NCBI RefSeq assembly: GCF_010977555.1
Contig: NZ_CP048815.1
Coordinates: 3,464,501 to 3,528,500 of the forward strand
Origin: Caulobacter rhizosphaerae
GTDB taxonomy: Bacteria; Pseudomonadota; Alphaproteobacteria; Caulobacterales; Caulobacteraceae
Length of the DNA: 64,000 nt
Reading direction: 5' to 3'
Part shown: positions 19,205 to 26,761 of the stretch, piece by piece
Numbering within the stretch: the first letter of the stretch is position 1
Layout of the letters: each line of letters opens with the position of its first letter
Notes under the pieces: model-generated
Told to the model about the DNA's origin: nothing
The model's database searches: none
What the model saw: only the letters and a program-made list of their open reading frames with translations
Made by a program: the position numbers and the translations under genes

Positions 19205-20164
19205 CTAAACGTCGAAATCCAGGCCCATGTCGTTGAACAGGCCGCGCTCCTCGGCCCAGTTCTCCTTGACCTTGACGTGCAGGAACAGGTGGATCTTGCG
19301 GTCCAGGATGTCCTGCAGCTCTTCGCGGGACGCCTTGCCGATCCACTTGATCACCTCGCCGCCCTTGCCCAGCACGATGGCCCGCTGGCCGTCGCGCTCG
19401 ACATAGATGGTCTGCTCGATGCGGGCGCTGCCGTCGGCGCGTTCCTCGAAGGCGGTCGTCTCCACCGAGGCGGCGTAGGGCAACTCCTCGTGGACGCGCA
19501 GATAGATCTTCTCGCGGGTGATCTCGGCGGCCAGCAGGCGGGCCGGCAGGTCGGCGGTCTGGTCTTCCGGATAGAGCCAGGGCCCCTCCGGCATAAGCGA
19601 GGCCAGCTTGGCCATCAGGTCGTCGACGCCTGCGCCGGTGCCGGCGCTGATCATGAACACCTCGGAATAGACCCCGGTGTCGTACAGGTCCTGGGTGACG
19701 GCCAGCAGGGTCTCGCGCTTGACGCCGTCGATCTTGTTCAGCGCCAGGATCACCTGGCGGCCGGCGGCCTTCAGACCCTCGATGATGGTCTGGACGTCCT
19801 GCACGGAACGGTGCTCGCCCGGGGTGGCGCGGCGCTCGCGCACGGCCAGTTCGGCCTGGACGTCGACCAGGTGGACGACGACTTCGCTGTCCTCGGCGCC
19901 GCTCCAGGCGGAGCGGACCATGGCGCGGTCCAGGCGGCGACGGGGGGTGAAGATGCCGGGGGTGTCGACCAGGACGATCTGGGTCTGGCCGGTCATGGCC
20001 ACGCCGCGCACGGGAAAGCGCGTGGTCTGGACCTTCTGGGTGACGATCGAGACCTTGGCCCCGACCATGCGGTTGACCAGGGTGGACTTGCCGGCGTTCG
20101 GGGCGCCGATGATGGCGGCGAACCCGGCGCGGGTGTTTTGGTTTTGGGAGGTGGTGTCAGTCAT
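19205..20164 (-). CDS. era: GTPase Era
   Basis: From ATG 20164 this is a 319-residue ribosome-assembly GTPase that binds 16S rRNA. The P-loop GAPNAGKST is at residues 20-28, G3 is DTPG, and G4 is NKID. The C-terminal KH domain includes IYVERDGQRAIVLGKGGEVIKWIGKASREEL in pattern form (GKGG...IK.IG..AR.EL). A start 6 codons upstream is possible, but MTDTTSQ gives the usual N-terminus. It follows rnc in the common lepB-rnc-era order, but with one extra gene in between. Confidence 0.96.
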   Translation of the reverse strand: MTDTTSQNQNTRAGFAAIIGAPNAGKSTLVNRMVGAKVSIVTQKVQTTRFPVRGVAMTGQTQIVLVDTPGIFTPRRRLDRAMVRSAWSGAEDSEVVVHLVDVQAELAVRERRATPGEHRSVQDVQTIIEGLKAAGRQVILALNKIDGVKRETLLAVTQDLYDTGVYSEVFMISAGTGAGVDDLMAKLASLMPEGPWLYPEDQTADLPARLLAAEITREKIYLRVHEELPYAASVETTAFEERADGSARIEQTIYVERDGQRAIVLGKGGEVIKWIGKASREELQDILDRKIHLFLHVKVKENWAEERGLFNDMGLDFDV

Positions 20165-20221
20165 TGCGGGTGCGTGTAGCACCGATGCGTCGAAAAAGCC
20201 CTCCCCCAGTTGGGCGGCCCT

Positions 20222-21001
20222 TCAGGCCAACGGGGCGAACGGGACGAGACCGAAGCGGCGCAGGCGTTCGTTCGCGGCGTCTGCGTAGCGATGGGCGAAG
20301 GCCTCACGTTCCTCGCGCGGCCGAGCAAAGAACGCAGCTGCCCGCGCGTCCCAGTCGTCCGGACTATCGGCCGGCGCGCGCGCCACCTTTTCCAGCCAAT
20401 CGACATGGTGGCCAATCTCGTGCGGCAGGGTGCGATACAGTTGGGTGGCGCGAACCGCTTCCAGGCTGGGGCTCACGATCCAGCGTGATCCGGCCTGCTC
20501 GACCTCGTGCCCGTCTTCCGCCAGTCGCGCCAGTTCGGCCTGACCGTCCGGCCCTAGCGCGCCGGACCACTCGATTGGCCTGGTCGGGTCAACGGCCTCG
20601 ATGAACACCATCGGTCCCGTGCAAAATGAGGATCGGCGCCGCAAGCCAAGATCGGCGCTGTAGGCGAAACGGCCCCAGACCGGCGACAAAAGCCGCGCTT
20701 TGCGCGTGGGTTGTCGCAGAACGATCGCCGCCAGGTCTTCCCAGTCGGTGCGCGGCAGGTTTTCCAGCACCCGCGCGATGTCGGCCACCGAACAGGCGTG
20801 GACGCAGCCACCGTGATTTTCCTCGACCACGAACAGCATTTCATAGCCGGCGATCGGGACCCGGATACGCTGGTGAGGGCCGAGCATGGCGTACCACACC
20901 CGCTCCTCGGACGTGGGCCAGGGGATGACCAGGCGATTGTCGACGCCATGCCCCTGTTTGGCCGTGCCGATATTGCGGTTGCGGCGAGTCGGGACGCGCA
21001 C
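20222..21001 (-). CDS. Uncharacterised protein with an HEIGH (HExxH) metallopeptidase-like motif
   Basis: This 259-residue protein belongs to no family that I recognise. It starts with GTG directly after the rnc stop, with no gap, so it is coupled to rnc. The C-terminal third carries RTLPHEIGHHVDWLEK, an HExxH motif with a following histidine, as in zincin-type metalloproteases, but no clear third ligand motif. The N-terminal part has short beta-like segments (HQRIRVPIAGYEMLFVVEENHG) and two or three cysteines. It has no signal peptide or membrane segment and so is probably cytoplasmic. Base composition is slightly less GC-rich than in its neighbours, hinting at a later insertion into the rnc-era operon. 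Confidence 0.75.
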   Translation of the reverse strand: MRVPTRRNRNIGTAKQGHGVDNRLVIPWPTSEERVWYAMLGPHQRIRVPIAGYEMLFVVEENHGGCVHACSVADIARVLENLPRTDWEDLAAIVLRQPTRKARLLSPVWGRFAYSADLGLRRRSSFCTGPMVFIEAVDPTRPIEWSGALGPDGQAELARLAEDGHEVEQAGSRWIVSPSLEAVRATQLYRTLPHEIGHHVDWLEKVARAPADSPDDWDARAAAFFARPREEREAFAHRYADAANERLRRFGLVPFAPLA

Positions 21002-21706
21002 CTAAGCCCCGCCCGCCCCTTCCCGCTCCAGCAGCGCCTTGGCGGCGGCCTTCTCGGCCTCCTGCCGCGAGCGGCCTTCGGCATGGACCGGATCCAGCCC
21101 GGCCACCGTCACCTGCACGGTGAACACCGGCGCGTGGTCGGGGCCCTTGCGGTCCTTGACCGCATAGGTCGGCAGCGGCTTGCCCTTGCCCTGAGCCCAT
21201 TCCTGCAGCGCGGTCTTGGGATCGCGGGGCTTGCCCTGGTTGGCGCGCTCGAACTCGTCGGCCCACAGGTCCAGGAACACCCGCCGGGCCGTTTCCAACC
21301 CGCCGTCGCGGTAGAGCGCCGCCATCAGCGCCTCGGCGGCGCCGGCCAGGATCGAGTCGGTCTCGCGGCCGCCGATCTTGCTGGACGAGGCCGACAGGCG
21401 CAGAGCTGGGCCGACATTGGCGGCCCGGGACACCCGGGCGCAGGTCTCGCGGCTGACCAGGGCGTTCAGGCGTGGGGCCAGCTCGCCTTCCTTGGCCTTG
21501 GGAAAACGTTCGGCCAGGGCCTCGGCGGCCAGCAGGCCCAGCACGCGGTCGCCGATGAACTCCAGCACCTCGTTGTCGCCGGCCTTCTTGGCCCCATCGC
21601 CCACGCTGGCGTGGGTCAGGGCCAGCTCCAGCAACTGGCGATCCTGGAACGTATGGCCGATCCGGCGCTCCAGGTCGCCGACGGCGACGGCGCGCCGATC
21701 GGTCAT
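21002..21706 (-). CDS. rnc: Ribonuclease III
   Basis: From ATG 21706 this is a 234-residue double-strand-specific RNase that processes rRNA and structured mRNA. The signature [13 protein letters not shown] (45-57) holds the acidic metal ligands, and a second cluster is [18 protein letters not shown]. The C-terminal dsRNA-binding domain contains [12 protein letters not shown] and [16 protein letters not shown]. The start overlaps the lepB stop (ATGA), which decides it over an upstream ATG at 21757. Confidence 0.96.
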   Translation of the reverse strand: MTDRRAVAVGDLERRIGHTFQDRQLLELALTHASVGDGAKKAGDNEVLEFIGDRVLGLLAAEALAERFPKAKEGELAPRLNALVSRETCARVSRAANVGPALRLSASSSKIGGRETDSILAGAAEALMAALYRDGGLETARRVFLDLWADEFERANQGKPRDPKTALQEWAQGKGKPLPTYAVKDRKGPDHAPVFTVQVTVAGLDPVHAEGRSRQEAEKAAAKALLEREGAGGA

Positions 21707-22551
21707 TTCAGGACGCGGAAGAAGCGGCTCGGCCGGGCCTCGGTGAACCAGGTCCACGGCTTGAACAGGTGGGCGTCGGCGTTCCAGGACAGCAGGATCA
21801 GCTGGGCGCGGCCCACCAGGTTCTCGGCCGGCACGAAGCCAACGCCTTCCTGCATCCCGATGTACTGGTCGTTAGCGTAGTCCCACTTGCACGTGCCGGG
21901 GCCGGTCTTGAAGGCCGAGACACCCGGATCAAAGCGGCTGTCCAGCGAGTTGTCGCGGTTGTCGCCCATGAAGAAGTAGCAGCCCTGCGGCACCACATAG
22001 ACGCCCGTGTTGTCGGCGTCGCTATCGGGGCCGTAGTCCTGGGTGGCGTACTTGCGGCCTTCGGGATTGGTCTCCTCGAAGCGGCCGGCGCGGATGGTGC
22101 CGTAGCCGGTGTCGACCAGGGCCGAGGGCATCTCTCTGCGCGGCAGGGCCTTGCCGTTGATGTAGACCACGCCGCCGCGCACCTGCACCCGGTCGCCGGG
22201 CAGGCCGATCAGGCGCTTGATGTAGTCGACATTGGGGTCGCGCGGCAGCTTGAAGACGATGATGTCGCCGCGGGTGGGCGCCTTGCCCAGGATGCGGCCG
22301 TCGAACAGCGGCGGGCTGAACGGGATGGAGTGCTTGGACCAGCCGTAGCTGTACTTCGACACGATGATGTAGTCGCCCTGGTAGAGGTTGGGCTCCATCG
22401 ACGCCGACGGGATCGTGAACGGCTGGAACAGCAGCACCCGCAGCACCAGGGCGATCGCCAGGGCGTAGGCGACCGTCTTGACGATCTCGATGAACTCCTT
22501 GACCGCCCCGGCCTTGTCGTCGGGCGTTTCGGTGTCGGCGGCTTCGGTCAT
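21703..22551 (-). CDS. lepB: Signal peptidase I
   Basis: This 282-residue inner-membrane protease removes signal peptides from exported proteins. A single N-terminal membrane segment lies at about residues 20-43. The catalytic Ser51 lies in PSASMEP and the general base Lys112 in [11 protein letters not shown]. Further conserved boxes are RGDIIVFK and [12 protein letters not shown]. It leads the lepB-rnc pair by a 4-base overlap. It lies downstream of acpS, after a small membrane ORF and a palindromic repeat, so it may have its own promoter in 22552-22722. Confidence 0.96.
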   Translation of the reverse strand: MTEAADTETPDDKAGAVKEFIEIVKTVAYALAIALVLRVLLFQPFTIPSASMEPNLYQGDYIIVSKYSYGWSKHSIPFSPPLFDGRILGKAPTRGDIIVFKLPRDPNVDYIKRLIGLPGDRVQVRGGVVYINGKALPRREMPSALVDTGYGTIRAGRFEETNPEGRKYATQDYGPDSDADNTGVYVVPQGCYFFMGDNRDNSLDSRFDPGVSAFKTGPGTCKWDYANDQYIGMQEGVGFVPAENLVGRAQLILLSWNADAHLFKPWTWFTEARPSRFFRVLK

Positions 22552-22722
22552 GCGCTGCAGGGCTCTCGACGAAATGGACGGCGGGCGAACCCGACGCGCC
22601 TAGCTAGACGGGGTTTACGACGGGAGCAAGCGTGGCGCCCGTTAACTCGCCTTCATGGCGTGCGCGGCCCGACGTCGCGCCCCAAACCGGCGCGTGGTCC
22701 AGCTTGATCCCGGAGTCCGGGG

Positions 22723-22863
22723 TCAAAATGTGGCGAGGATCGCCAGCAGCACCAGGGCGAAGAAGCCCCAACTGACCACCAGCCAGGCCAGCGGCCGCGC
22801 CTGCCAGGGTTTCGGCTGCCTGCCACGCGCCGTCTTGCCGTCGGCATCGCTCCAGATGGCCAT
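22723..22863 (-). CDS. 46-residue single-span membrane protein
   Basis: ATG 22863 to TGA 22723 encodes a 46-residue peptide. A polar, basic N-terminal part ([20 protein letters not shown]) is followed by one strong hydrophobic helix (about residues 25-44, [20 protein letters not shown]). A good ribosome-binding site (GGGGAAG, 5 bases before ATG) supports translation. I recognise no family. It lies between acpS and lepB on their strand. The layout suggests an inner-membrane micro-protein with its N-terminus in the cytoplasm. Confidence 0.6.
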   Translation of the reverse strand: MAIWSDADGKTARGRQPKPWQARPLAWLVVSWGFFALVLLAILATF

Positions 22864-22941
22864 GTGCTTCCCCGTCCCAGAACGGCGCCGTAGGCGGCGC
22901 TTGGGAATGCTGGGTGCAAGGCAGGGGCCGCGCTTTTTAGG

Positions 22942-23051
22942 TCCTCCCCCGTGGGGGAGGCGGCCGAAGGCCGGTGGGGGGATGTTGCCGGGGGACGAAA
23001 CACTCCCCCCCCTCCGTCGGCTGCGCCGACACCTCCCCCACAGGGGGAGGA
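22942..23051. repeat. Palindromic dispersed repeat (CCTCCCCC family)
   Basis: The 110-bp element starts TCCTCCCCC and ends GGGGGAGGA. Each end is itself a hairpin (CCTCCCCC-GT-GGGGGAGG and CCTCCCCC-ACA-GGGGGAGG), and inside there are GGCCG-AA-GGCC and GTCGGC-TGC-GCCGAC stems. This type of element is familiar from intergenic regions of Caulobacter and Brevundimonas (recall, not searched). It begins downstream of acpS. Confidence 0.75.
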
Positions 23052-23056
23052 TCTAT

Positions 23057-23458
23057 CTAGGTCGCAGGCACCGCCTCGATGATCACGAAGGCCTGGGCGT
23101 AGGGATGGTCGTCCGTGAGCGACAGGTGGACCACCGCGGTCATGCCCTCGGGAACCATCGCGGCCAGACGCTCGGCCGCGCCGCCGGTCAGGGCCATGGT
23201 CGGCTTGCCGGATGGCAGGTTGACCACCCCCATGCCCGCCAGGTGCACGCCGCGTTTCAGGCCGGTGCCCAGGGCCTTGGAGCAGGCCTCCTTGGCGGCG
23301 AAACGCTTGGCGTAGCTGGAGGCGCGGTCGGGCTTGCGCTCGGACCGCTTGCGCTCGATCTCGGTGAAGACCTTGTTCGTGAACCGGTCGCCGAAGCGTT
23401 CGAGGGACTTCTCGATCCGGCGGATGTCGCACAGGTCCGAGCCGATCCCGATGATCAC
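23057..23458 (-). CDS. acpS: Holo-[acyl-carrier-protein] synthase
   Basis: A 133-residue AcpS transfers 4'-phosphopantetheine from CoA to apo-ACP. The signature metal-binding start [15 protein letters not shown] and the second box [15 protein letters not shown] are both present. The start is GTG and overlaps the pdxJ stop (GTGA), which fixes it. The length matches the family (about 120-135). pdxJ-acpS adjacency is widespread in proteobacteria and supports both calls. Confidence 0.95.
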   Translation of the reverse strand: MIIGIGSDLCDIRRIEKSLERFGDRFTNKVFTEIERKRSERKPDRASSYAKRFAAKEACSKALGTGLKRGVHLAGMGVVNLPSGKPTMALTGGAAERLAAMVPEGMTAVVHLSLTDDHPYAQAFVIIEAVPAT

Positions 23459-24210
23459 GCGACCGTCTCCAGGCGGGCGGCGTCCATCAGGGCCCGCATG
23501 CGCTGCATGGCCTGGGGCAGGCCCACGAAGATCGCCTCGCCTATGAGAAAATGGCCGATGTTCAGCTCGGCGACCTGCGGGATGGCGGCGATCGGCTTGA
23601 CCGTGGCGTAGTCGATGCCGTGGCCGGCATGGACCTCCAGGCCCAGGCTGGCGGCCAGTTCCGCCCCGGTCTTCAGCCGTTGCAGGATGGCGGCGGCGCG
23701 GTCGGCGTGACCCTCGCGGGCGGCGTCGCAATAGGCGCCGGTGTGCAGTTCGACCACCTGGGCGCCGGCCTCGGCCGAGGCGCGGATCTGGGCGGGGTCG
23801 GCCTCGATGAACAGCGACACCCGCGCGCCGACGGTCCGCAGGCGGGCGACAGCCTCGACGATACGGACCTTGCCGCGCACCACGTCCAGCCCGCCCTCGG
23901 TGGTGACCTCCTCGCGACGCTCGGGCACCAGGCAGGCGGCGTGCGGCCGGGCCTGAAGGGCGATGCCGACCATCTCGTCGGTGACCGCCATCTCGAAGTT
24001 CAGCGGCTTGCCACGCTTGAGGCAGAGATCGGTCAGCAGGACGATGTCGGCGTCGCTGATGTGGCGGCGGTCCTCGCGCAGGTGGGCGGTGATGCCGTCG
24101 GCGCCGGCCGCCAGGGCTAGCTCCGCGGCCCGCACCGGCTCAGGATAGCTGGCTCCGCGCGCGTTGCGGATCGTGGCCACGTGGTCGATGTTGACGCCGA
24201 GCCGCAGCAT
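23455..24210 (-). CDS. pdxJ: Pyridoxine 5'-phosphate synthase
   Basis: This 251-residue TIM-barrel enzyme condenses 1-deoxyxylulose 5-phosphate with 3-amino-2-oxopropyl phosphate in vitamin B6 synthesis. Conserved boxes are [16 protein letters not shown] at the N-terminus, [53 protein letters not shown] and HAGHGIDY. The start at 24210 lies 5 bp after the pyrE stop. It runs into acpS by a 4-base overlap. Confidence 0.97.
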   Translation of the reverse strand: MLRLGVNIDHVATIRNARGASYPEPVRAAELALAAGADGITAHLREDRRHISDADIVLLTDLCLKRGKPLNFEMAVTDEMVGIALQARPHAACLVPERREEVTTEGGLDVVRGKVRIVEAVARLRTVGARVSLFIEADPAQIRASAEAGAQVVELHTGAYCDAAREGHADRAAAILQRLKTGAELAASLGLEVHAGHGIDYATVKPIAAIPQVAELNIGHFLIGEAIFVGLPQAMQRMRALMDAARLETVA

Positions 24211-24215
24211 GCCGA

Positions 24216-24800
24216 TCAGCCCTTCAGGCGCCGGCTGCCCGGATCCTCGATCGGCACGGCCGCCAGTTCCGGCGGCAGGGCGTCGGCCGGATAGGCCGGG
24301 ACCTCCAGGCTGCACAACGACACCAGCGGCACGCCGACATCGACCTTGCCGCCCGAGCGGTCGACGATGCAGGCCGCGGCGATCACGTCGCCGCCGGCCG
24401 CCTGGATCGCGGCGATGCACTCGCGCGACGACAGGCCGGTGGTGACGATGTCCTCGACCATCACGACCTTCTGGCCGGGCTCCAGGTGGAAGCCGCGGCG
24501 GAACTTGAAGGCGCCGCCCTCGCGCTCGACATAGATCGAGGCGACGTTCAGCCAGCGGGCGGTCTCGTAGCCCGGGATGATGCCGCCCACGGCCGGCGAG
24601 ACGGCCACGTCGGGCTGACCCACCGTGGCCACGATCTTCTCGGCCAGCGCCTTGCAGAGGCGCGCGCAGCGCTCGGGCCGCATGAACACCAGGTTCTTCT
24701 GCAGGAAGACGGGGCTGTGCAGGCCGGAGGACAGCACGAAGTGGCCTTCGCGCAGGGCGCCGGCGGCGCGGAATTCGTCGAGAACGTCATCGTTGGTCAT
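24216..24800 (-). CDS. pyrE: Orotate phosphoribosyltransferase
   Basis: This 194-residue enzyme makes orotidine 5'-phosphate from orotate and PRPP in pyrimidine synthesis. The PRPP-binding motif is [16 protein letters not shown], and the N-terminal [18 protein letters not shown] is typical of the alphaproteobacterial PyrE. I chose ATG 24800 (MTNDDVL) because the frame upstream has no family likeness. It is the first gene of the pyrE-pdxJ-acpS run. Its promoter must lie in the 266-bp divergent gap with the next plus-strand gene. Confidence 0.95.
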   Translation of the reverse strand: MTNDDVLDEFRAAGALREGHFVLSSGLHSPVFLQKNLVFMRPERCARLCKALAEKIVATVGQPDVAVSPAVGGIIPGYETARWLNVASIYVEREGGAFKFRRGFHLEPGQKVVMVEDIVTTGLSSRECIAAIQAAGGDVIAAACIVDRSGGKVDVGVPLVSLCSLEVPAYPADALPPELAAVPIEDPGSRRLKG

Positions 24801-25066
24801 GAGAGGGGGATATAGGCGGAGCGGCGCGAGTCTACAAACCGCGCGACGGCAAACTCGCGCCACGAGGGAACAATACCGCCGCTCAGCCGCTATGGTTTGG
24901 TCCCCACGTGTGTAAGGCGGACACGAGTCGTCCCGGGTCAGCGCTTCAAGGCCGCCCGTGAGTCGCGACGGCCACCCGCCGAAGTAAGGCGCGTGCGCGA
25001 AAACCTCCCGACGACCAGCCGATCCGCGACCGCGGACCTGTGAGCAACCCTGGAAGGTGGCTCCCC

Positions 25067-25309
25067 ATGACTAACTATCTGATCGAGACCTCGGCGAGCC
25101 TGTTGAAGAAGGCGAACGACCTGGACCTGCTGGCCCGGCGCGCCAGCAAGCCCGGCCACGCCAGCATCTACCGCCGCGTGGCCGACACCAGCCGCGTGGC
25201 GGCCGCCTTCGCCAAGATCAACGAGACCCTGGACTGGCGCGACGCGCAGGCCGGTGTAGGGAAGGAGCCATGTCCGACGATTCCTTCCCCCCTCCCCGCC
25301 CCCGCGTAG
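25067..25309 (+). CDS. Small uncharacterised helical protein
   Basis: An 80-residue frame starts at ATG 25067 behind a good ribosome-binding sequence (GGAAGGTGG). The sequence opens [19 protein letters not shown] and is predicted mostly helical and charged for the first 65 residues. The last 15 residues are proline-rich and are encoded over the start of the Nudix gene (40-base overlap). No family is recognised. The 200 bp upstream (24864-25066) form a divergent region towards pyrE in which I see no clear promoter or RNA. Confidence 0.6.
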   Translation: MTNYLIETSASLLKKANDLDLLARRASKPGHASIYRRVADTSRVAAAFAKINETLDWRDAQAGVGKEPCPTIPSPLPAPA

Positions 25310-25683
25310 GCTGCGGCGCGGCGATCCTCGACGCCCAGGGCCGGATCCTGCTGGTCCAGCGCCGCCGCCCGCCCGAGGCCGGCTGCTGGGGGCAGCCCGG
25401 CGGCAAGCTGGACTGGGGCGAGAACGGCCGCGCTTGCGCCGAGCGCGAGATCCTCGAGGAACTGGGAATCACCGTCGTCGCCGGCCCGGTGCTGTGCGTC
25501 ACCGACATGATTGCCGAGGACAGCCACTGGGTGGCGGTGACCTATCGCGCCGACGGCTGCGTGGGCGAGCCGGCCATCCAGGAGCCGCAGGCCCTGGCCG
25601 ACTGGGGCTGGTTCGCCCTGGACGCCCTGCCCTCGCCCCTGACCGCCGCGACCCTCGACGCGGTCGCCGCGCTTAAGGCATAA
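25270..25683 (+). CDS. Nudix hydrolase (MutT/ADP-ribose pyrophosphatase-like)
   Basis: This 137-residue protein has a perfect Nudix box at residues 45-67: G45, E51, R59-E60, E63-E64, G66 (GX5EX7REUXEEXGU). The N-terminal beta-strand [20 protein letters not shown] and the CWGQPGGKLDWGE lead-in are typical of small nucleoside diphosphate-X hydrolases. Likely substrates are oxidised or other nucleotides, or nucleotide sugars; none can be fixed. A strong ribosome-binding site (GGGAAGGAG) precedes the ATG. It lies just upstream of kdsA. Confidence 0.92.
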   Translation: MSDDSFPPPRPRVGCGAAILDAQGRILLVQRRRPPEAGCWGQPGGKLDWGENGRACAEREILEELGITVVAGPVLCVTDMIAEDSHWVAVTYRADGCVGEPAIQEPQALADWGWFALDALPSPLTAATLDAVAALKA

Positions 25684-25721
25684 GCTCGCGCCAACCGCCG
25701 ACCCAACCAGGAAGACCCGCC

Positions 25722-26573
25722 ATGTCCGTCGTCACCCTCAAGCGCTGGAACATTTCGATGGGCGCCGGCCAGCCCCTGGCGGTGATCGCCGGCCTGAACG
25801 TGCTGGAGAACGTCGAACTGGCGCTGGAGGTCGGGCGCGAGCTGAAGGCGATCACCGCCGAGCTGGGCCTGCCCTATGTGTTCAAGGCCAGCTTCGACAA
25901 GGCCAACCGCTCGTCGATCACCAGCTATCGCGGCCCGGGCCTGAAGGACGGCCTGGCCATGCTGGCCGAGATCAAGGCCAAGCTGGACGTGCCGATCGCC
26001 ACCGACATTCACGAGGTCGACCAGGCCGAGCCGGTGGCCGCCGTCGCCGACCTGGTGCAGATCCCCGCCTTCCTGTGCCGCCAGACCGACCTGATCGTCG
26101 CGGCCTCGCGAGCCACGGCGGCGGCCGGCGGCTGGCTGCACGTCAAGAAGGCCCAGTTCATTGCCCCTTGGGATTGCAAGAACATCGTCCACAAGGCCCG
26201 AGAGGCCGCACCGGACCTGCAGATCGTGCTGTGCGAGCGCGGCGCCTCGTTCGGCTACAACAACCTGGTGGTCGACATGCTGGGCATCGCGCAGATGCAG
26301 AGCTTGGGCGTGCCGGTGACCATCGACGCCACCCACGCTGTCCAGCTGCCCGGCGCCGACCCGCGCACCGCCGGCGGCTCGACCGGCGGCCGCCGCGAGG
26401 GCGTGCCGATCATCGCCAAGGCCGCCGTGGCGGCGGGCGCGGACGGGGTGTTCCTGGAGTTCCACCCCGAGCCCGACAAGGCCCTGTGCGACGGCCCCAG
26501 CTGCCTGCCGCTGAGCGACGCGGCGGGTTTGCTGCGGACCTTGAAGGCGCTGCACGGGGTGGTGCGGGCTTAG
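25722..26573 (+). CDS. kdsA: 2-dehydro-3-deoxyphosphooctonate aldolase (KDO-8-phosphate synthase)
   Basis: This 283-residue TIM-barrel enzyme joins phosphoenolpyruvate and arabinose 5-phosphate to make KDO-8-phosphate for lipopolysaccharide. Family boxes are FKASFDKANRSS, ATDIHE, IPAFLCRQTDLI, CERGASFGYNNLVVDM and the GGSTGGRREGVP loop. The position that is Cys in metal-dependent forms is Asn here (AGLNVLEN), so it should be the metal-independent class. The 38-bp gap after the Nudix gene and the shared strand suggest co-transcription. Confidence 0.96.
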   Translation: MSVVTLKRWNISMGAGQPLAVIAGLNVLENVELALEVGRELKAITAELGLPYVFKASFDKANRSSITSYRGPGLKDGLAMLAEIKAKLDVPIATDIHEVDQAEPVAAVADLVQIPAFLCRQTDLIVAASRATAAAGGWLHVKKAQFIAPWDCKNIVHKAREAAPDLQIVLCERGASFGYNNLVVDMLGIAQMQSLGVPVTIDATHAVQLPGADPRTAGGSTGGRREGVPIIAKAAVAAGADGVFLEFHPEPDKALCDGPSCLPLSDAAGLLRTLKALHGVVRA

Positions 26574-26599
26574 GGGCCAACACACCTCCCCTTTTAACC

Positions 26600-26725
26600 G
26601 TCATTCCGGGCCTTGTGCCCGGAACCCCTCGTTCAGCTGACGGTGAGATGCTTTGGCGCGCTGGCGCGCCACACCCCCGCACTTGCGGCGGACAAAGGGG
26701 TCCCGGGCACAAGGCCCGGGATGAC
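26600..26725. repeat. REP-like palindromic element (GTCATTCCGGGC ... GCCCGGGATGAC)
   Basis: A 126-bp element is bounded by inverted arms GTCATTCCGGGCCTTGTGCC (26600-26619) and its near-complement ending at 26725. It sits between the kdsA stop and the convergent rel stop. Internal GGCGCGCTGGCGCGCC forms a further hairpin. The CCGGGCCTTGTGCCCGG core is a familiar dispersed repeat in alphaproteobacteria. It may terminate both genes. Confidence 0.75.
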
Positions 26726-26761
26726 GGAGCTAGTTGGAATGATGGGGAAGCCCCGGCCGCC

